From contig JAHLMK010000017.1 of assembly GCA_019915135.1 (NCBI GenBank), positions 62,001 to 126,000 of the forward strand: DNA of 64,000 nucleotides, in the 5' to 3' direction. This DNA is from Strobilurus pachycystidiatus. Its lineage: Eukaryota > Basidiomycota > Agaricomycetes > Agaricales > Physalacriaceae. Shown piece by piece: positions 44,944 through 56,045 of this stretch. The notes under the pieces were generated by a model, which saw only the letters and a list, made by a program, of their open reading frames with translations, was not told the origin of the DNA and made no database searches. The position numbers and the translations under genes are program-made. How positions within the stretch are numbered: position 1 is the stretch's first letter; each line of letters opens with the position of its first letter.

Positions 44944-45348
44944 TACGGGAAACAGGGAAGGGGCGTTGGGAAGAGGTCAGATCCAAGGACGGTGAGCAAA
45001 GAGCGCCCTTTTGAGAAGGAAAAGTAGCGCAATTTGTGGTGAGGAAGTGGAAGTCAAGCACACAGCCTCCTCCCCAAGTTCGGCCATCTGGTTTGACCGC
45101 TGTTTGGCCGTGTTGATTTACCATGCTTACGCGGGACGCGGACTGCCTGAAACAATTTTGGCAGCAAACGGACTCGGGAAGCGTGTGTTTTACATTGGGC
45201 ATGATACAAAGTACAACACAATAGTCTATGAGTAATTATGACCCTCCAGCAGAGCACGCAAGTCAGAGAAAGTAGCAATAGCAGTACAAGTGACACAGCA
45301 GTCCGAGCGCGCAGCAGTCCAGTCAAGTTCCAAGGTTCCAGTTTTCCC
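44944..45348 (-). other. Intergenic between HOP2 3' end and Rho GTPase 5' end
   Basis: About 400 nt on the Rho promoter side. A minus-strand frame here (44846-45202) runs across the Rho start and shows no domain. Nothing else is supported. Confidence 0.4.
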
Positions 45349-46375
45349 TCAACGTTTCCTCTTGAGAAGGTTCACCGTTTGACACAAAGAGCCGCGTTCC
45401 AGAACCATATGCTCTGCCGCATCTTTTTCAATGCCGAGGTCTTCACCGAGATTCAGAGCCTCTTGGGGACTCATTGAGTCCGCTATAAACTGCCACAATC
45501 TGCGGGGGTGAAAGGCCGCTTGAACGTCAAAAGATCTGTTCGACAAGGGACACGCCTACGTGTTAAAAATTTTCCTTCGGCGAACCCATTCCGTTCGCCA
45601 TTTGATCCACTCTGCGTCGAACCGCGCTAGGTCCTCGGCGGAAACGAGGCAATTAGCAGAGCGTAAAGGCTGAAGAAGAGCTTGCTTCTTTGAAATCTAC
45701 GAAATGCGCAAACGATTAGCGCGTCAACGCGTCCCACCATCGCACTAGAGCTTACCGCTTCTGTAACTCCTGCTATCTGTGTGGCAAGCTCGGAATCCGA
45801 CGGCGTGTTTCTAATCTTGGAAAGTTCTTCCCAAGCGAGTTAAGCTGACAATTTGTATTGTTGACGCGCATATACGCACCGCTGTTAGCAGATTTGAGTT
45901 GAGCGACAAGGATTTTGTTCTCTTCATCGATACGCTTATACTCCTCTTCCAGAAGTGCGACCTTCTCTGCCGGAACCGTATCAAGTTTAGCTTGGTTAGC
46001 AACGAAGAACGTCGTTTTTCCTATCGGGCAAAATTAGATTGCATAGCCCATTGGGATGAACGCCCAAGTCACCGTATGTCTTTTGCACCAGCTCGCCTCT
46101 TTCCGCCAGACTGACGAGAATCTTCTGAGTTGCAGTCTTCGGTACAGAACCCTTCAGATTGGCGCTGACATCGACGGCGCCGTAAGGGCGGTTCATCTGC
46201 GATAGCGGCATGTCTAAGGCAACGACGATTAGCTGCGGATCGACGCACCCGCTTGACATATTCCAACACCTTGTCCTCAGCTAGAGTCACCGTAAGCATG
46301 GAAAGATAGCAGGAATGAACGAAGCTTGCCATCCTGCCCTTTGAGCACCTTTACATCCGACTTTGGCTTTGACAT
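45349..46375 (-). CDS. HOP2: Meiotic recombination protein HOP2 (PSMC3IP homologue)
   Basis: Spliced from several exons. MSKPKSDVKVLKGQD is followed by EDKVLEYVKR, then MNRPYGAVDVSANLKG and VPKTATQKILVSLAERGELVQKTYG, the winged-helix core of Hop2. A leucine-zipper-like helix follows (VPAEKVALLEEEYKRIDEENKILVAQL), then ELSKIRNTPSDSEL. Next comes AEDLARFDAEWIKWRTEWVRRRKIF, and the end is a helix containing PQEALNLGEDLGIEKD. Hop2 with Mnd1 assists Dmc1/Rad51 strand exchange in meiosis. The first intron (46281-46329) needs a GC donor (GCAAGC) and then gives a good frame. It is divergent from DAD2 with only 111 nt between start codons. Confidence 0.9.
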
Positions 46376-46486
46376 CGTGTTCGCAGAAGGAAAGGAACGC
46401 GAGTATCACATGATGGTGACAGCTCAGATCAATCTCGGCCGGCAAACCCCGAGCATCAGCCCCAGACTCTCCCTCTGCCCACCATC
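46376..46486. promoter_or_regulatory. 111-nt bidirectional promoter between HOP2 and DAD2
   Basis: Only 111 nt separate the two start codons, so both transcripts must start within or beyond this gap. No TATA box stands out. Confidence 0.6.
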
Positions 46487-46968
46487 ATGCGACAGTCTGT
46501 CGCCCCAAATCGCCTCTCGCAGGCCCCAAACGCCAACTCCGCTGCTACGGTGGCCAAGATGCTCGAAAAGAAGAAAGAATTTGATGCTGTCAACGCTCTT
46601 GAACGGGCAAGTGCACTGTATCTCGAGCGCATCTCCAGCCTGGCAGTAGATTTCGATGTCATGGCCGACGGAGGAGAAGGTTTGCTTCTGAATCGGCTTC
46701 ACGCAACCATGTCTTGAGCAAAATCTTTAGTTTTCGGAGAAGTTCTCCAACAGTGGCCCAAGATGTTCCAGATACTCTCTTTGTTCAGTTCGTCGCACCT
46801 AGTCTCACCGTACTTGCCATCGTTCTCATACAGATTGCAGTAAAGTCTAGAGAGGGTGGAAGCACCGATGAAGGAGAAGACACGGAACTTGTGCACGATC
46901 TTCTCGTCGGCATCCCAATCGCAGAACTACATCAAACAGAATCCGCAGAAACAGAGAAATCATCATAA
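46487..46968 (+). CDS. DAD2: DASH complex subunit Dad2 (kinetochore)
   Basis: Exon 1 encodes MRQSVAPNRLSQAPN, then ATVAKMLEKKKEFDAVNALERAS and ALYLERISSLAVDFDVMADGGE. Exon 2 continues VFGEVLQQWPKMFQILSLF after a GT-AG intron near 46680-46732, and exon 3 reads VKSREGGSTDEGEDTELVHDLLVGIPI. LEKKKEFDAV and VLQQWPKMFQIL are typical of Dad2. The DASH/Dam1 complex forms rings on spindle microtubules and couples kinetochores to them. It is fungal-specific and sits back-to-back with HOP2. The acidic C-terminal tail is variable in the family. Ends SS with TAA. Confidence 0.92.
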
Positions 46969-47020
46969 ACGTAAATATTCGTGCTGTCTAGGCGCCGATA
47001 TCTCAACTTGTACACGCAGG

Positions 47021-50000
47021 TCATGATTTCACTGAGGCATTCTTTTTCTGCTCCTTCAACGCGGCTATACGCTAAACAGAGACTGGTGATCAGCAAAACC
47101 CGGCACACCATAGCATCTTCTACGCACCTGTTTCCTTTCCTCCTTGCGACGCGCCATCTCCGCCGCTCTCTCCTCTTTGGTCAGAGTTGCAGCTGGCTGA
47201 GGGGCCTCTCCTACATCCCACTGATCTGACGGAGACGTGGTTTGCGACCGTATTGACGACGAAGCGAGAGGAGTCTGAGATCTTGCTTGAGGTGGCGAGC
47301 TAGGTTTACTGTTTAAGTGGGAAGCTAAATAGATCATTGAGCTAAGGCGCATCTAACAAGGTTGCCGTATATACTCACCATGTGCTGTCGCTCCGTTACC
47401 GAAGCTTGGTCTGGCAGCAGGAACGGGTTTAGGCTGGGTGACCGGTGGTGGTGGCGCAACTTCAAAAGCACCTGCAGAGGCGTTAGAGTAGAACGTTGAA
47501 TGCAGACATGAGACATACTCCAATCGTCGTCGTCAGCATTGACATCCATCAGATCATCACCGGCCCAAGGATTAGACTCAAAGCCATGCGAGTCAGTCTC
47601 AGCAGCCACCTCTTCAGTGAGTTGATCGATGAGAGCTACTGCCGCCGCGCTCGAGGATTTACTAGCGCCCAACTGCAAACCCTTGTGCTTCGATATAGGC
47701 TTCGCGGAGAAGCCTGGAATAGCCGGTGTGGTAACGGTAGAATTCGCGGCCGACACTGAAGTGATCAGAGGACTAGGTCGTAGGTTACCAATACGCGAAT
47801 CCTCTGGTGGAGGAGCGGAGGTCGGGCGGTCGATGGATCCACCGCCAATGGCGCTTTGCATGTCCGAGGCAACTAACTACCAGAAGGGACGTCAGGAGAT
47901 TAAAGAAAGGTTGAGAGGAAGACATACGCGTTTACCAAGAGATGACATCGCCCATCCAGCGAGTGCGCCAGCTGCTCCAGCCGCCGAGTTCACGAGCGTG
48001 CCATCTGCGGGTGGTCCCCCTGCTAAAGCTGCAACCTTGTCGTTGATATCGGGGGCAGCAGTTTCAGGCTATGACAGGTATCAGCAAGCTGCAAGGATTC
48101 ATGAATCCATGACCGACCATGGTAGCCGCGTGGCTCTCTAGCTTTTTGAGGAACAACTCCATGGCCTTGAACGCCTGGTCACGGACAAGCCTGGTGAGAA
48201 TGAGCGTAACGACCCGTCAAAGTTCAATAAATACGCACTTTTCCTTGTCGATCAACATAGAAGACACGTTTGGTACGACCTTGGTAGCCAGATCCTCGAT
48301 GTCAAAACAGTCTATGGTCGCCATGAATGCCATAAGACCCGCTACTCGTGCATGCACGAAACTGTCCTTGAGTGCACGCGTAAACGCCGGAACAAGGACT
48401 TTCTTCTTAGTGTTGTAACCTAAGGTGCTTCCCAGACGGCCAATGAGGATACAAGTATTCGTTCTTATCGAAGCCTCGGGGTCCATCTGCATCCTGGCAA
48501 GATGCCGCAACAAGTCGTTGTTCAAAACGCGATCGCTGAACTGGAAGCGCCTCCAATTTATTTCAGAAGAGGAGAGAACGTGGACACGACTGACCTTCGG
48601 AGCAAGCAAGATGATGGATTTTACTGTAGCTTCGCGTATGACAGCGACTGTGTCTGAAAACCCCGTTTGCTGATTATGTTCAGCCTAGCATAATGCGAAA
48701 ACAGGACAAGGCTCACCAAGTGCGGGAATATCTTCTCCACGGTTTTCTTATCTAGTTTTTCAACATATTGAGGCAACTGATCCAGCAATGCCATTCTGAT
48801 ACCCCGATCCGGACTTGCAAAAAGTTTCACCAAGGGAGATATGAGGGTCTTTTCATATTCATCTGGAGGCACGTCCTTCCCGAATTTTACTACCAGAGGA
48901 AGCATACTGGCAGCAGAAGCACCACCAAACTCTAGAGCTTTCAGCAACGATGGCAAGATCCGATGTGTCGCGAACTCTTGTGGGAAAGAATCCGCCGATT
49001 CATTAAGATTTCGAAGCAACGCGTTCTTCTCTGCTTCAGTCCCTAGCGTGAAGTTGTCCAAGGCCGAGCAGACCTGAACGAGTCTGTTGCTCGCGAAGAA
49101 ACCAGACTTGGCCATCCCGGCGTCAAGGAATCGCTTTGGTGACCATCGTGCCTTACTGTTCGGGTTGAGGAGGTTCTTGACTAGAGGGAATACGGAAGCG
49201 GGAATTGCGCCGCGAGAAGCTGCTGTTGGAGGGGGATGAGGAGGATTAGCAGTGGGCGGAGGGTGATTCGTTGGGTTGAAGGCCGCGTTGATGAGAAGGC
49301 CGAGGGAATACGCGTCAGCAGCTGAACAGTCCCCTCTCGAAATTGGGTTAGCGACGCGACATGAGGTATGAGAGATTGTAGATTACTGTTTGAGTGTTGA
49401 CCATCCGCCCTTCTTAACCTCAGGTGCTGCCCAAGTCATTGCGTCAGGTACTAGGCCGCCCATTGTCTAGTCCTTTGCATGATTAGAGATTAAGGTTGCG
49501 TGTATGGACACGTACGTAGAGGATCGCGGCGTCATCATTCGGGTTACTGAGGACCTCGAGGCCGCCTAGTTTCCACTCTCCGGAAGGCGATATGAATACG
49601 GAGGAGATGCGAACATTGCCGTGGGTCGACGCGCACGAGTCGTTGAGGAAGGCCAACGCGACCTTGATTTCCGTTAGTGCGCCTGACGACAGGCATGACT
49701 GGCAACATACCGAGACACGATGTATACCCCACATCAGCCAATCCTCCTTCTGCTTCGCGCCCTTTGTTGACCAGGAGCTTAAGACGGCTTGAAGAGGGCG
49801 CACACGCTCGGTCATGATGTATATTGTGGAATCAGATTCGACAGCATCGATATATTTGAGCACATCCGGATGCCGGGTTGTTCGCAGCTTTCGGAGGGAG
49901 TTCTTGGCGAGCGGCTCGAGGTTTTTTCTCTGGGAAAAGTCGTATTCGAAGACGGAGACTGTGCTGCCGTCGTCCTGGGCAATGCTGAGCACTGTGCGTA

Positions 50001-50163
50001 CGGATGAATATCATCATGCACGTACTCGCTTTGTGCCGTCGTATAGTGTGCACGTGCCGTCCAGCGACGAGACGGAGGGTCCGAGGGAGAAGGGGAGATT
50101 CAGGCCAGACTTTTGGACCAAAGTAGAGACTGCAGCGGAACCCAATGTCCGCAGGTACTCCAT
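47021..50163 (-). CDS. CEX1: SCYL1/Cex1-type pseudokinase (N-terminal kinase-like protein)
   Basis: Starts MEYLRTLGSAAVSTLVQK. The kinase-like region shows SFSLGPSVSSLDGTCTLYDGTKR (a degenerate glycine loop), DDGSTVSVFEYD, LRTTRHPDVLKYIDAVES, YIMTERVRPLQAVL and HGNVRISSVFISPSGEWKLGGLEVLS. There the HRD and DFG motifs are replaced, so it should be catalytically dead. HEAT-like repeats follow (LLRHLARMQMDPEASIRTNTCILIGRLG, AFTRALKDSFVHARVAGLMAFMATI). The C-terminus has Gly/Ala- and acidic regions and ends in basic ALKEQKKNASVKS. Cex1 and SCYL proteins link tRNA export and COPI/Golgi traffic. The gene is divergent from MED14 (336 nt between starts). Confidence 0.9.
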
Positions 50164-50499
50164 GGGAGGAGGGCAAGATCACGATCGCCATATATGGTCA
50201 TTCACTTGGTCTGAGTCTCTGAATTCTGACTACCTTCAGCCATGATGGCGGCTACCATTCTTGATTTTGCAGTAACTTATCTGACCACAGTCGCAATATC
50301 GCAATAACTGCAGGAATAAGTATTTTATCTATGACATGTCCCTGAGATTCTTTGCTCACCACTGGCACATGGTTCATTGCGGCCCCGATTGCCGTTTAGG
50401 GCCATCGAACCTCGTTTGTTCTCTTCCTTCGACATCCATGGTCTAGACGACTCTCCTCCGACGACAACGTCCCCCCGATATTCATGCCCCCGGCCTTCT
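50164..50499. promoter_or_regulatory. Divergent promoter, SCYL/Cex1 and MED14
   Basis: A 336-nt gap between divergent start codons. A short plus-strand frame from 50377 runs into MED14 without a better start. No TATA box is evident. Confidence 0.5.
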
Positions 50500-53400
50500 A
50501 TGGATCCAGCGAGCACCATGGTTGCCGACACCGACAACGGCAATAGCACGACAGCTGTGGAGAGCCACCATCAGCTAAACGGAGACAGCGATTTCACCCT
50601 CGAGCAGCTCGAACGCGAGCTTCCATTTGTCGCCAATGACCAAGTCTTCCTCGGTGAACTGCTATCACGCGTCATGCAGACAATATATGCAGAGTTATCA
50701 GAGTTGGCAGAAACGTGCGCCGCTCATTGGTGGCTTCCTACTCATCAATCCACTGACTTCTCCGTTCAGAATGCCAAACATGTCAGATAGCGCGCGTAAA
50801 CGTACCCTTGCGGACTGGGTGGTCAAAACCAAAAAGCAGGTGATCAAACTGTACGCTGTAGCAAAATGGTCGCGAGATGCAGGCACCGTCCAAAAATGCA
50901 TGGTAGACTTGCCTCTCGATTCAATAAAACGTTTTGTTCAAGCATCCCCAGAATGTCACTGCCTTCTTGATGAACCAGAATCGCCAATTTGCGGACGTCA
51001 TAACTGGCCTCACTTTTGCAAGAGAAGGACTAGACCCCGCGAGGTGACGCGCATCATTTGCCTATCTTGTCGTCCCTCTCAACATCGCTGGCAGACTCCG
51101 AAACCACGACTTATTAACCTCCCTCGATGTCCTCACCACCGGCTCATACAGAAGGCTACCTTCTGTGATCAAGGTTAAACTATACTCCAGTCATTCCCGT
51201 GTGCCTGTACTGAAGCTGCAACATTCAGAAAACTCTCGTTCCTCTCACCCCCCTCACCGATGCGGAGGTACTCAAAACCTTCTCTGACCTTGAGGACGCT
51301 ATGCGCTATCGACTTCGGTTGACTGAGATCATTCCCATCGAAATGTCGCAGTACAAGATATCCAACGGCCGAGCAGTGTTCACCGTCCCCAGATTATTCG
51401 AGGTCACACTGTGCACAACAGGATCCGGCAAAGCTAATGGCTGGTTCTTTGTTCATGTGGAGTTCCTCATCACCGCGGGCGTTACTGGCATCCAGGAATT
51501 CCCTCGAATACCAACTGGTGTCATGAAGCGATACATAACAGAAGAGGCCGACTCGAGGTTGGGCTTCTATGTGCCCATACTGGAAGAACCACTACCTCCT
51601 GGTGTCGAACGTCCCCCTGGGATGCCAGGGCCTCCCGCCAAGCCCGTGCTACCGGAAGGCTTTGTCGACGCGCCTCTTGTTCGAGTGTTCAATTTCTTGC
51701 GTAGGTTCCACCTTGTTCTAATTTATCACATGTTAACCGTTCAAATAGAGATGATGTCTCTGTCGTACCAGCTGGAGATCCTCTTGTATCAGGCTGAACG
51801 CATGCGGTCCCTTGGATGGGCCGACTTCATGAGAGTGCAGATGACCGCCGATCGGAAGCAGCTGACAGTATCCTACTGGGTGTAAGCGCTTCATTCGTCT
51901 CTCAGCCATTCCGTTCATCCTGTCTCGTAGCCGAAAACCTCTCGCAGCAGCACTTCCTCGACAGCAACAACAGCGGCTAGCAAAGATACCGCTGCTAGCT
52001 GGAACAGTCACTGTAGCAATTGTCGAAGCACACCACAATGGGCAACCCGAGCGATCTCCCCGCAACCGTATTCTTTCCGAGCTTCAGTACAAATCCAAGC
52101 TGGGTGATAAGAGGGCCTCGGACGAAGTTGAGGGTCTACGGTTCAAGGTAACATGGGAACCGGAAGAAAATGCCCTCGGTGTACCTGTTCCTAAAGAGGA
52201 GTTAGTGATACCCCAAGAAATTCTTGCCGTAGTACGTCCTTTTCTTGAGATTTGCTTTCGGTCAAGACTGACTGGCTATTAGAATCCGGATGATCTCGAC
52301 ATCCAAACTCTGTTAACGAACGTCATTACACGACATACTAAAGCCATCCTCAGACGGATGCAGGGCAATCTGCAATACGGTAACTCTCGAGGAGTGTTCG
52401 GGGCGCCTGACACTGTCAGCTTGGTAGATGAAGGTAAAGGTTATATTTTCGCTTCTGCATCGGAGACATAATTCTATCCCCAGGTTCATCGTCTGCTTTA
52501 CGGATACGACTGTGTGCGGAAGAGATAGTGATTGTCACCATTGACCCAAGAACGGGCCATCTTAGTCTCCGCGATACTGGTGACCTTGCATCTGCAGGAC
52601 GCGGACCACGTTTCTCGTCGTTGGTCGAGAAGTTGAACGAGATCCCTGACATGCTGGTCGACCTCTTGATGCGTCTGCGAGTCATTGTAAGTCTCCTTAG
52701 GTACATACTTGATTTGCAGTGCTTATCATTGATTGGTTCGACTAGACCCTAACTGAACTGGCCGAGCAAACGGCGAAATATCTTGGTCTGCAGAGTTACA
52801 GGAACCGAAACTTTGCCACCAATGGTGAGTGTCACTGGCACTTCCACACGGCTTAAAACTGATAGAGTTGCAGAGATACGCAAGCTCGGTGCACAGGCTC
52901 GCGGGATGCTCTTTATTCAACTGGAATATTTCCCGGAGCACTATCTGGTTGTCGTGATCACCAACGACAAGTATCGCTTTGCTCTGATAGAAACCAAGAT
53001 TGTGCCCGACTCCACGTACGGCAGTATGATTATGGAAGACGTCGGCTGGTTGGACCTCTCGCGAATACACGGCGAACCCGAGCTTGCGGGCAAAGACGAC
53101 GTACGAACGGGGATGAAGCGCAAGCGGAGCATCGACGCCAGTACCACGGGACAGGGCTACAACCTCGAGGCCTCGGTTCTCCGGGAACTCTACAGCTACT
53201 GTTGCGCGCGTGTGGCGTACGTGAATGTGGAAAGGCAACTGAAGCTCAGACACATTCCTTTTACGCATGTCAGCCCGCCTCCTTCATCCGAACTCCCCGA
53301 GCTGCAATCTTCCGTGGCGCGTTCTGTTCCTTCTCTCTGTGTCCAGTCACAACACATATTGGCAGGGGCGCCCGCAGCCGAGGCGGCCATGCCCAACATC

Positions 53401-54288
53401 CGTGTTATCCCATTGAACTGGTGGTCGCAGGATCCCAACAAACGTGCTCAGGTTGTTACGTGTGTCAAGTTGAAATACGTGTACATCCGAGGAGGCGGAA
53501 CTGGGGGAATCATACGACCCTCGAAGCGGATCATCTATGACACAACGGAGGCCGTTGTGTCCTTCCTGAGCGAAAACGTCAACACTTGTGTGGACGAATT
53601 CCTCGAGGAGTGGGCTCGCGTGAGCAAGATGGTGGTCATCGCGAGGGCTGTGGCACAGATGGACGGTGGGATACGATTACTCGAGTTCGACCTGAGAGAG
53701 GTGGTCTTCGTCTACGAAGCAGACTTCACTGTCGCTGTTCGTTGCGTGGAGCAAGGCGGGAGTACCTTTGAGCTCAAGTTTGGGCGTATCGGCGGGAAGT
53801 GGGACGAGGGTAATCCACATTCCAAGGCAGAGCCGTTCTTGAGGACGGTGCTCAATGCGGAGAAGCTTGCGTTGTCTGTGCAGCGGCTTGTGATGCTGTT
53901 GAGGCATACGCTGCCGGTAGTGGTAGCGCTGGAGGAGGAGGGCGCAGATGTGTTCGCGAAGAGTGCTGGATGGTATCGTGTGTTGTACCACAGACAGAAT
54001 CGGGCTCATGCTCTGGATTTCCGGTTGATGACGGATCGGCGCATAGCCATTCTGGATGGGTCTTTCTCTCTCTTTTCAACCAAGGACATGGTGAAGGAGG
54101 ACGTATCCGCGACAGATGTGGTGGGCCTGACGCCCATTCCCAACTTCTCGGGTATCCTTCAGGATTTGTCTGGACCAGGGCGGCGGCTGGATGCGTCCAT
54201 GGTTTGTAAAGTGGAGGAGGTTTGTGCGTTGGCGAAGGAGGTGCATCGGCAGATAGTGAAGGAGCTCACCCCCGTGGTGAAGACATGA
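50500..54288 (+). CDS. MED14: Mediator complex subunit 14 (Rgr1)
   Basis: About 1100 residues in many exons. The family core near the N-terminus reads LGELLSRVMQTIYAELSELAET, MSDSARKRTLADWVVKTKKQVIKLYAVAKWSRDA and VQKCM. Further on come LRNHDLLTSLDVLTTGSYR, VLKTFSDLEDAMRYRLR, IPIEMSQYKI, GWFFVHVEF, FPRIPTGVMKRYITEEADSRL, and ARGMLFIQLEYFPEHYLVVVIT. The C-terminus ends VHRQIVKELTPVVKT. MED14 is the scaffold joining head, middle and tail modules of Mediator. A single small helical domain continues almost to the stop at 54286-54288, and a transposon begins 82 nt later. The start at 50500 (MDPASTMVADT) is the first Met that leads into the conserved part. Confidence 0.93.
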
Positions 54289-54361
54289 TTTACAGCCTCG
54301 TGTACTTATCTTAGTATATTATTATTACAACTGGCCAAGTCAAAGGTGGGACGAAAGTACA

Positions 54362-54369
54362 GTGAAAGT
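54362..54369. repeat. Target-site duplication, left copy (GTGAAAGT)
   Basis: Identical to 54752-54759 and directly outside the 382-bp element. Confidence 0.85.
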
Positions 54370-54751
54370 AGGACCGATGATAATACCTATAAGAGGTTAG
54401 AATGGAATTTTCACCTTTGTGCAGAATTTGTCCGCATTTTTCTCGGCGGCTACGCCGCCAGATATGTCCGCATTTTGGGCTGACATGACCCTATCAGGCG
54501 CAAAATATCCCGATTGAGACATTTTTCGCCCGCCTGGAGCGTGACCACGTGCTCCCGCCCATTGTTCGCCCAAAATAGTATGCTCCAGCCTCACTCATTG
54601 ATACTCATCCCTGAGTGTTGTCCGCATTTTGGGCTGACCTTGGGATCTCCGCGTCCCATTTGTCCGCATTCTGGGCCAACATTTCGGTCCAAAAGTCAAA
54701 AATTTGTCCGCATTTCCATTCTGACCTATTACAGGCATTATCATCGGTCCT
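54370..54751. mobile_element. Non-autonomous DNA transposon (MITE-like), 382 bp, 8-bp target duplication
   Basis: It begins AGGACCGATGATAAT and ends with the inverted ATTATCATCGGTCCT. Beyond these 15-nt perfect ends the similarity continues imperfectly to about 38 nt (inner ends ...AGAATGGAA / TTCCATTCT...). Flanks are the identical 8-mer GTGAAAGT. There is no coding frame. Inside are five same-orientation copies of TGTCCGCATT (54429, 54465, 54619, 54661, 54705), most continuing TTGGGCTGAC. A small hairpin GGCGGCTACGCCGCC sits at about 54446-54460. It lies 82 nt after the MED14 stop, so it may fall inside the MED14 3' UTR. Confidence 0.9.
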
Positions 54752-54759
54752 GTGAAAGT
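54752..54759. repeat. Target-site duplication, right copy (GTGAAAGT)
   Basis: Identical to 54362-54369. Confidence 0.85.
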
Positions 54760-56045
54760 GAATTGATTGTTACTCTCTGTGACCTGCCAAACATCACTGT
54801 GCATGACAATCTTCTATTTTTAGTAGGCACTCGTGTTCTCTTCCTCTTTGGCGTACAGTATGACTTGGACTCCTACATCTGAGCGGTACTCTCCTCCTTC
54901 AACCATCGCGGAGATTCTTGTCTCTCCTGGGGAGACGGATCTTCGAAAAACGCTCCTACAGTCGAGCGAAAAGCCATGTATGCAGGCCTAATTGAACAAG
55001 TACTTTGTGAATTGACTTTTACAGGGTCGATGCGTCGTATGATCTGGAAGGATCTGGATCGTGTTGACTCATTCAGTGGATGAAATACGGGACTAGTAAA
55101 GGCTTCTGTTCTCCTCCCGAGAATATGGACAGGAGCGCAACATGACATACATCGGCAAGTATGCCAAACACGTCGACGCACACGCCGCACACGCTTTGGA
55201 TCGATGACGTAGCACCCACATCGAGCTGTGCTGTGAGGACTGTGTCAGGCGCTACGAAGTTGTCTTTCTGGACAAAAGGAATACAACTACCTTGTGAGCT
55301 CTTCCTCTGCTCAATATTGATGGAGGAGGCTGAGCCGGGACAGATGAATATCAACGAGTTGTGAGACTCCAAGGAACGGGACGAACGACTGGGACTGACC
55401 GTATAGGCATGAGCAAGCGGTGACATCATGATCAACTCCACGTAAGACGTCCTACTTATACTCTCTGCGCCGTCTCTGCACCACAACATAGCTTGACCTC
55501 TTCTACAACATAGCTGCTGCCGCCAAACAAGACCAGCATTCACTGTCATCCGCTCACTGATCTGGACACAGGCAAGCTACTCCATGCCTTCTACCACCAC
55601 AATCAAACCTATTCAGCAAGGTGTATCGCGATTGCCGACGCGTTGTCGACAACAAGAATGGTAGAACCCGGCCCCGAATCTCAGGTGAAAAACATGTCGA
55701 ATCCCCGACCGAACGCGAATAACGACGCGTCCAACAGTGAGTCCTTCATGACATCATCCCTGCTAACATTCGCCGGTCTTCGGCACCAATCGTTCAGGCG
55801 GGCTGCATCCGCCTTCACTTGCTCGTTCAGTACTTCATGATTCTTACGCCTCTTTGATCCCAGGTTTCCCGTCCGAATCGACGCGTGCACGAGGTACCTC
55901 TGGTAAGACTTTTGCATATCGATGCGTTTATCATGATCCATGTCCGCCCAGCACAACATGACGTCTTTATACACCTTTTCTCATCGTTTTTTCCCAAGAA
56001 CTTTCTGCTCAATCCCGGCATGCCATAGGCGTTGAATCCGACTCC
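54760..56045. other. 1.3-kb unassigned region between transposon and YTH gene
   Basis: A minus-strand frame at 55073-55549 contains a Cys-rich stretch (SVCGVCVDVFGILADVC), and one at 55681-55974 has helix-like content. Neither gives a family match or a clean set of splice sites, so I call no gene. The right end should hold the promoter of the YTH gene. Confidence 0.4.

Noticed and set aside
55073..55549. Minus-strand Cys-rich frame as a small secreted protein
   Set aside because: No signal peptide, no family match and no unambiguous splicing; left unassigned.
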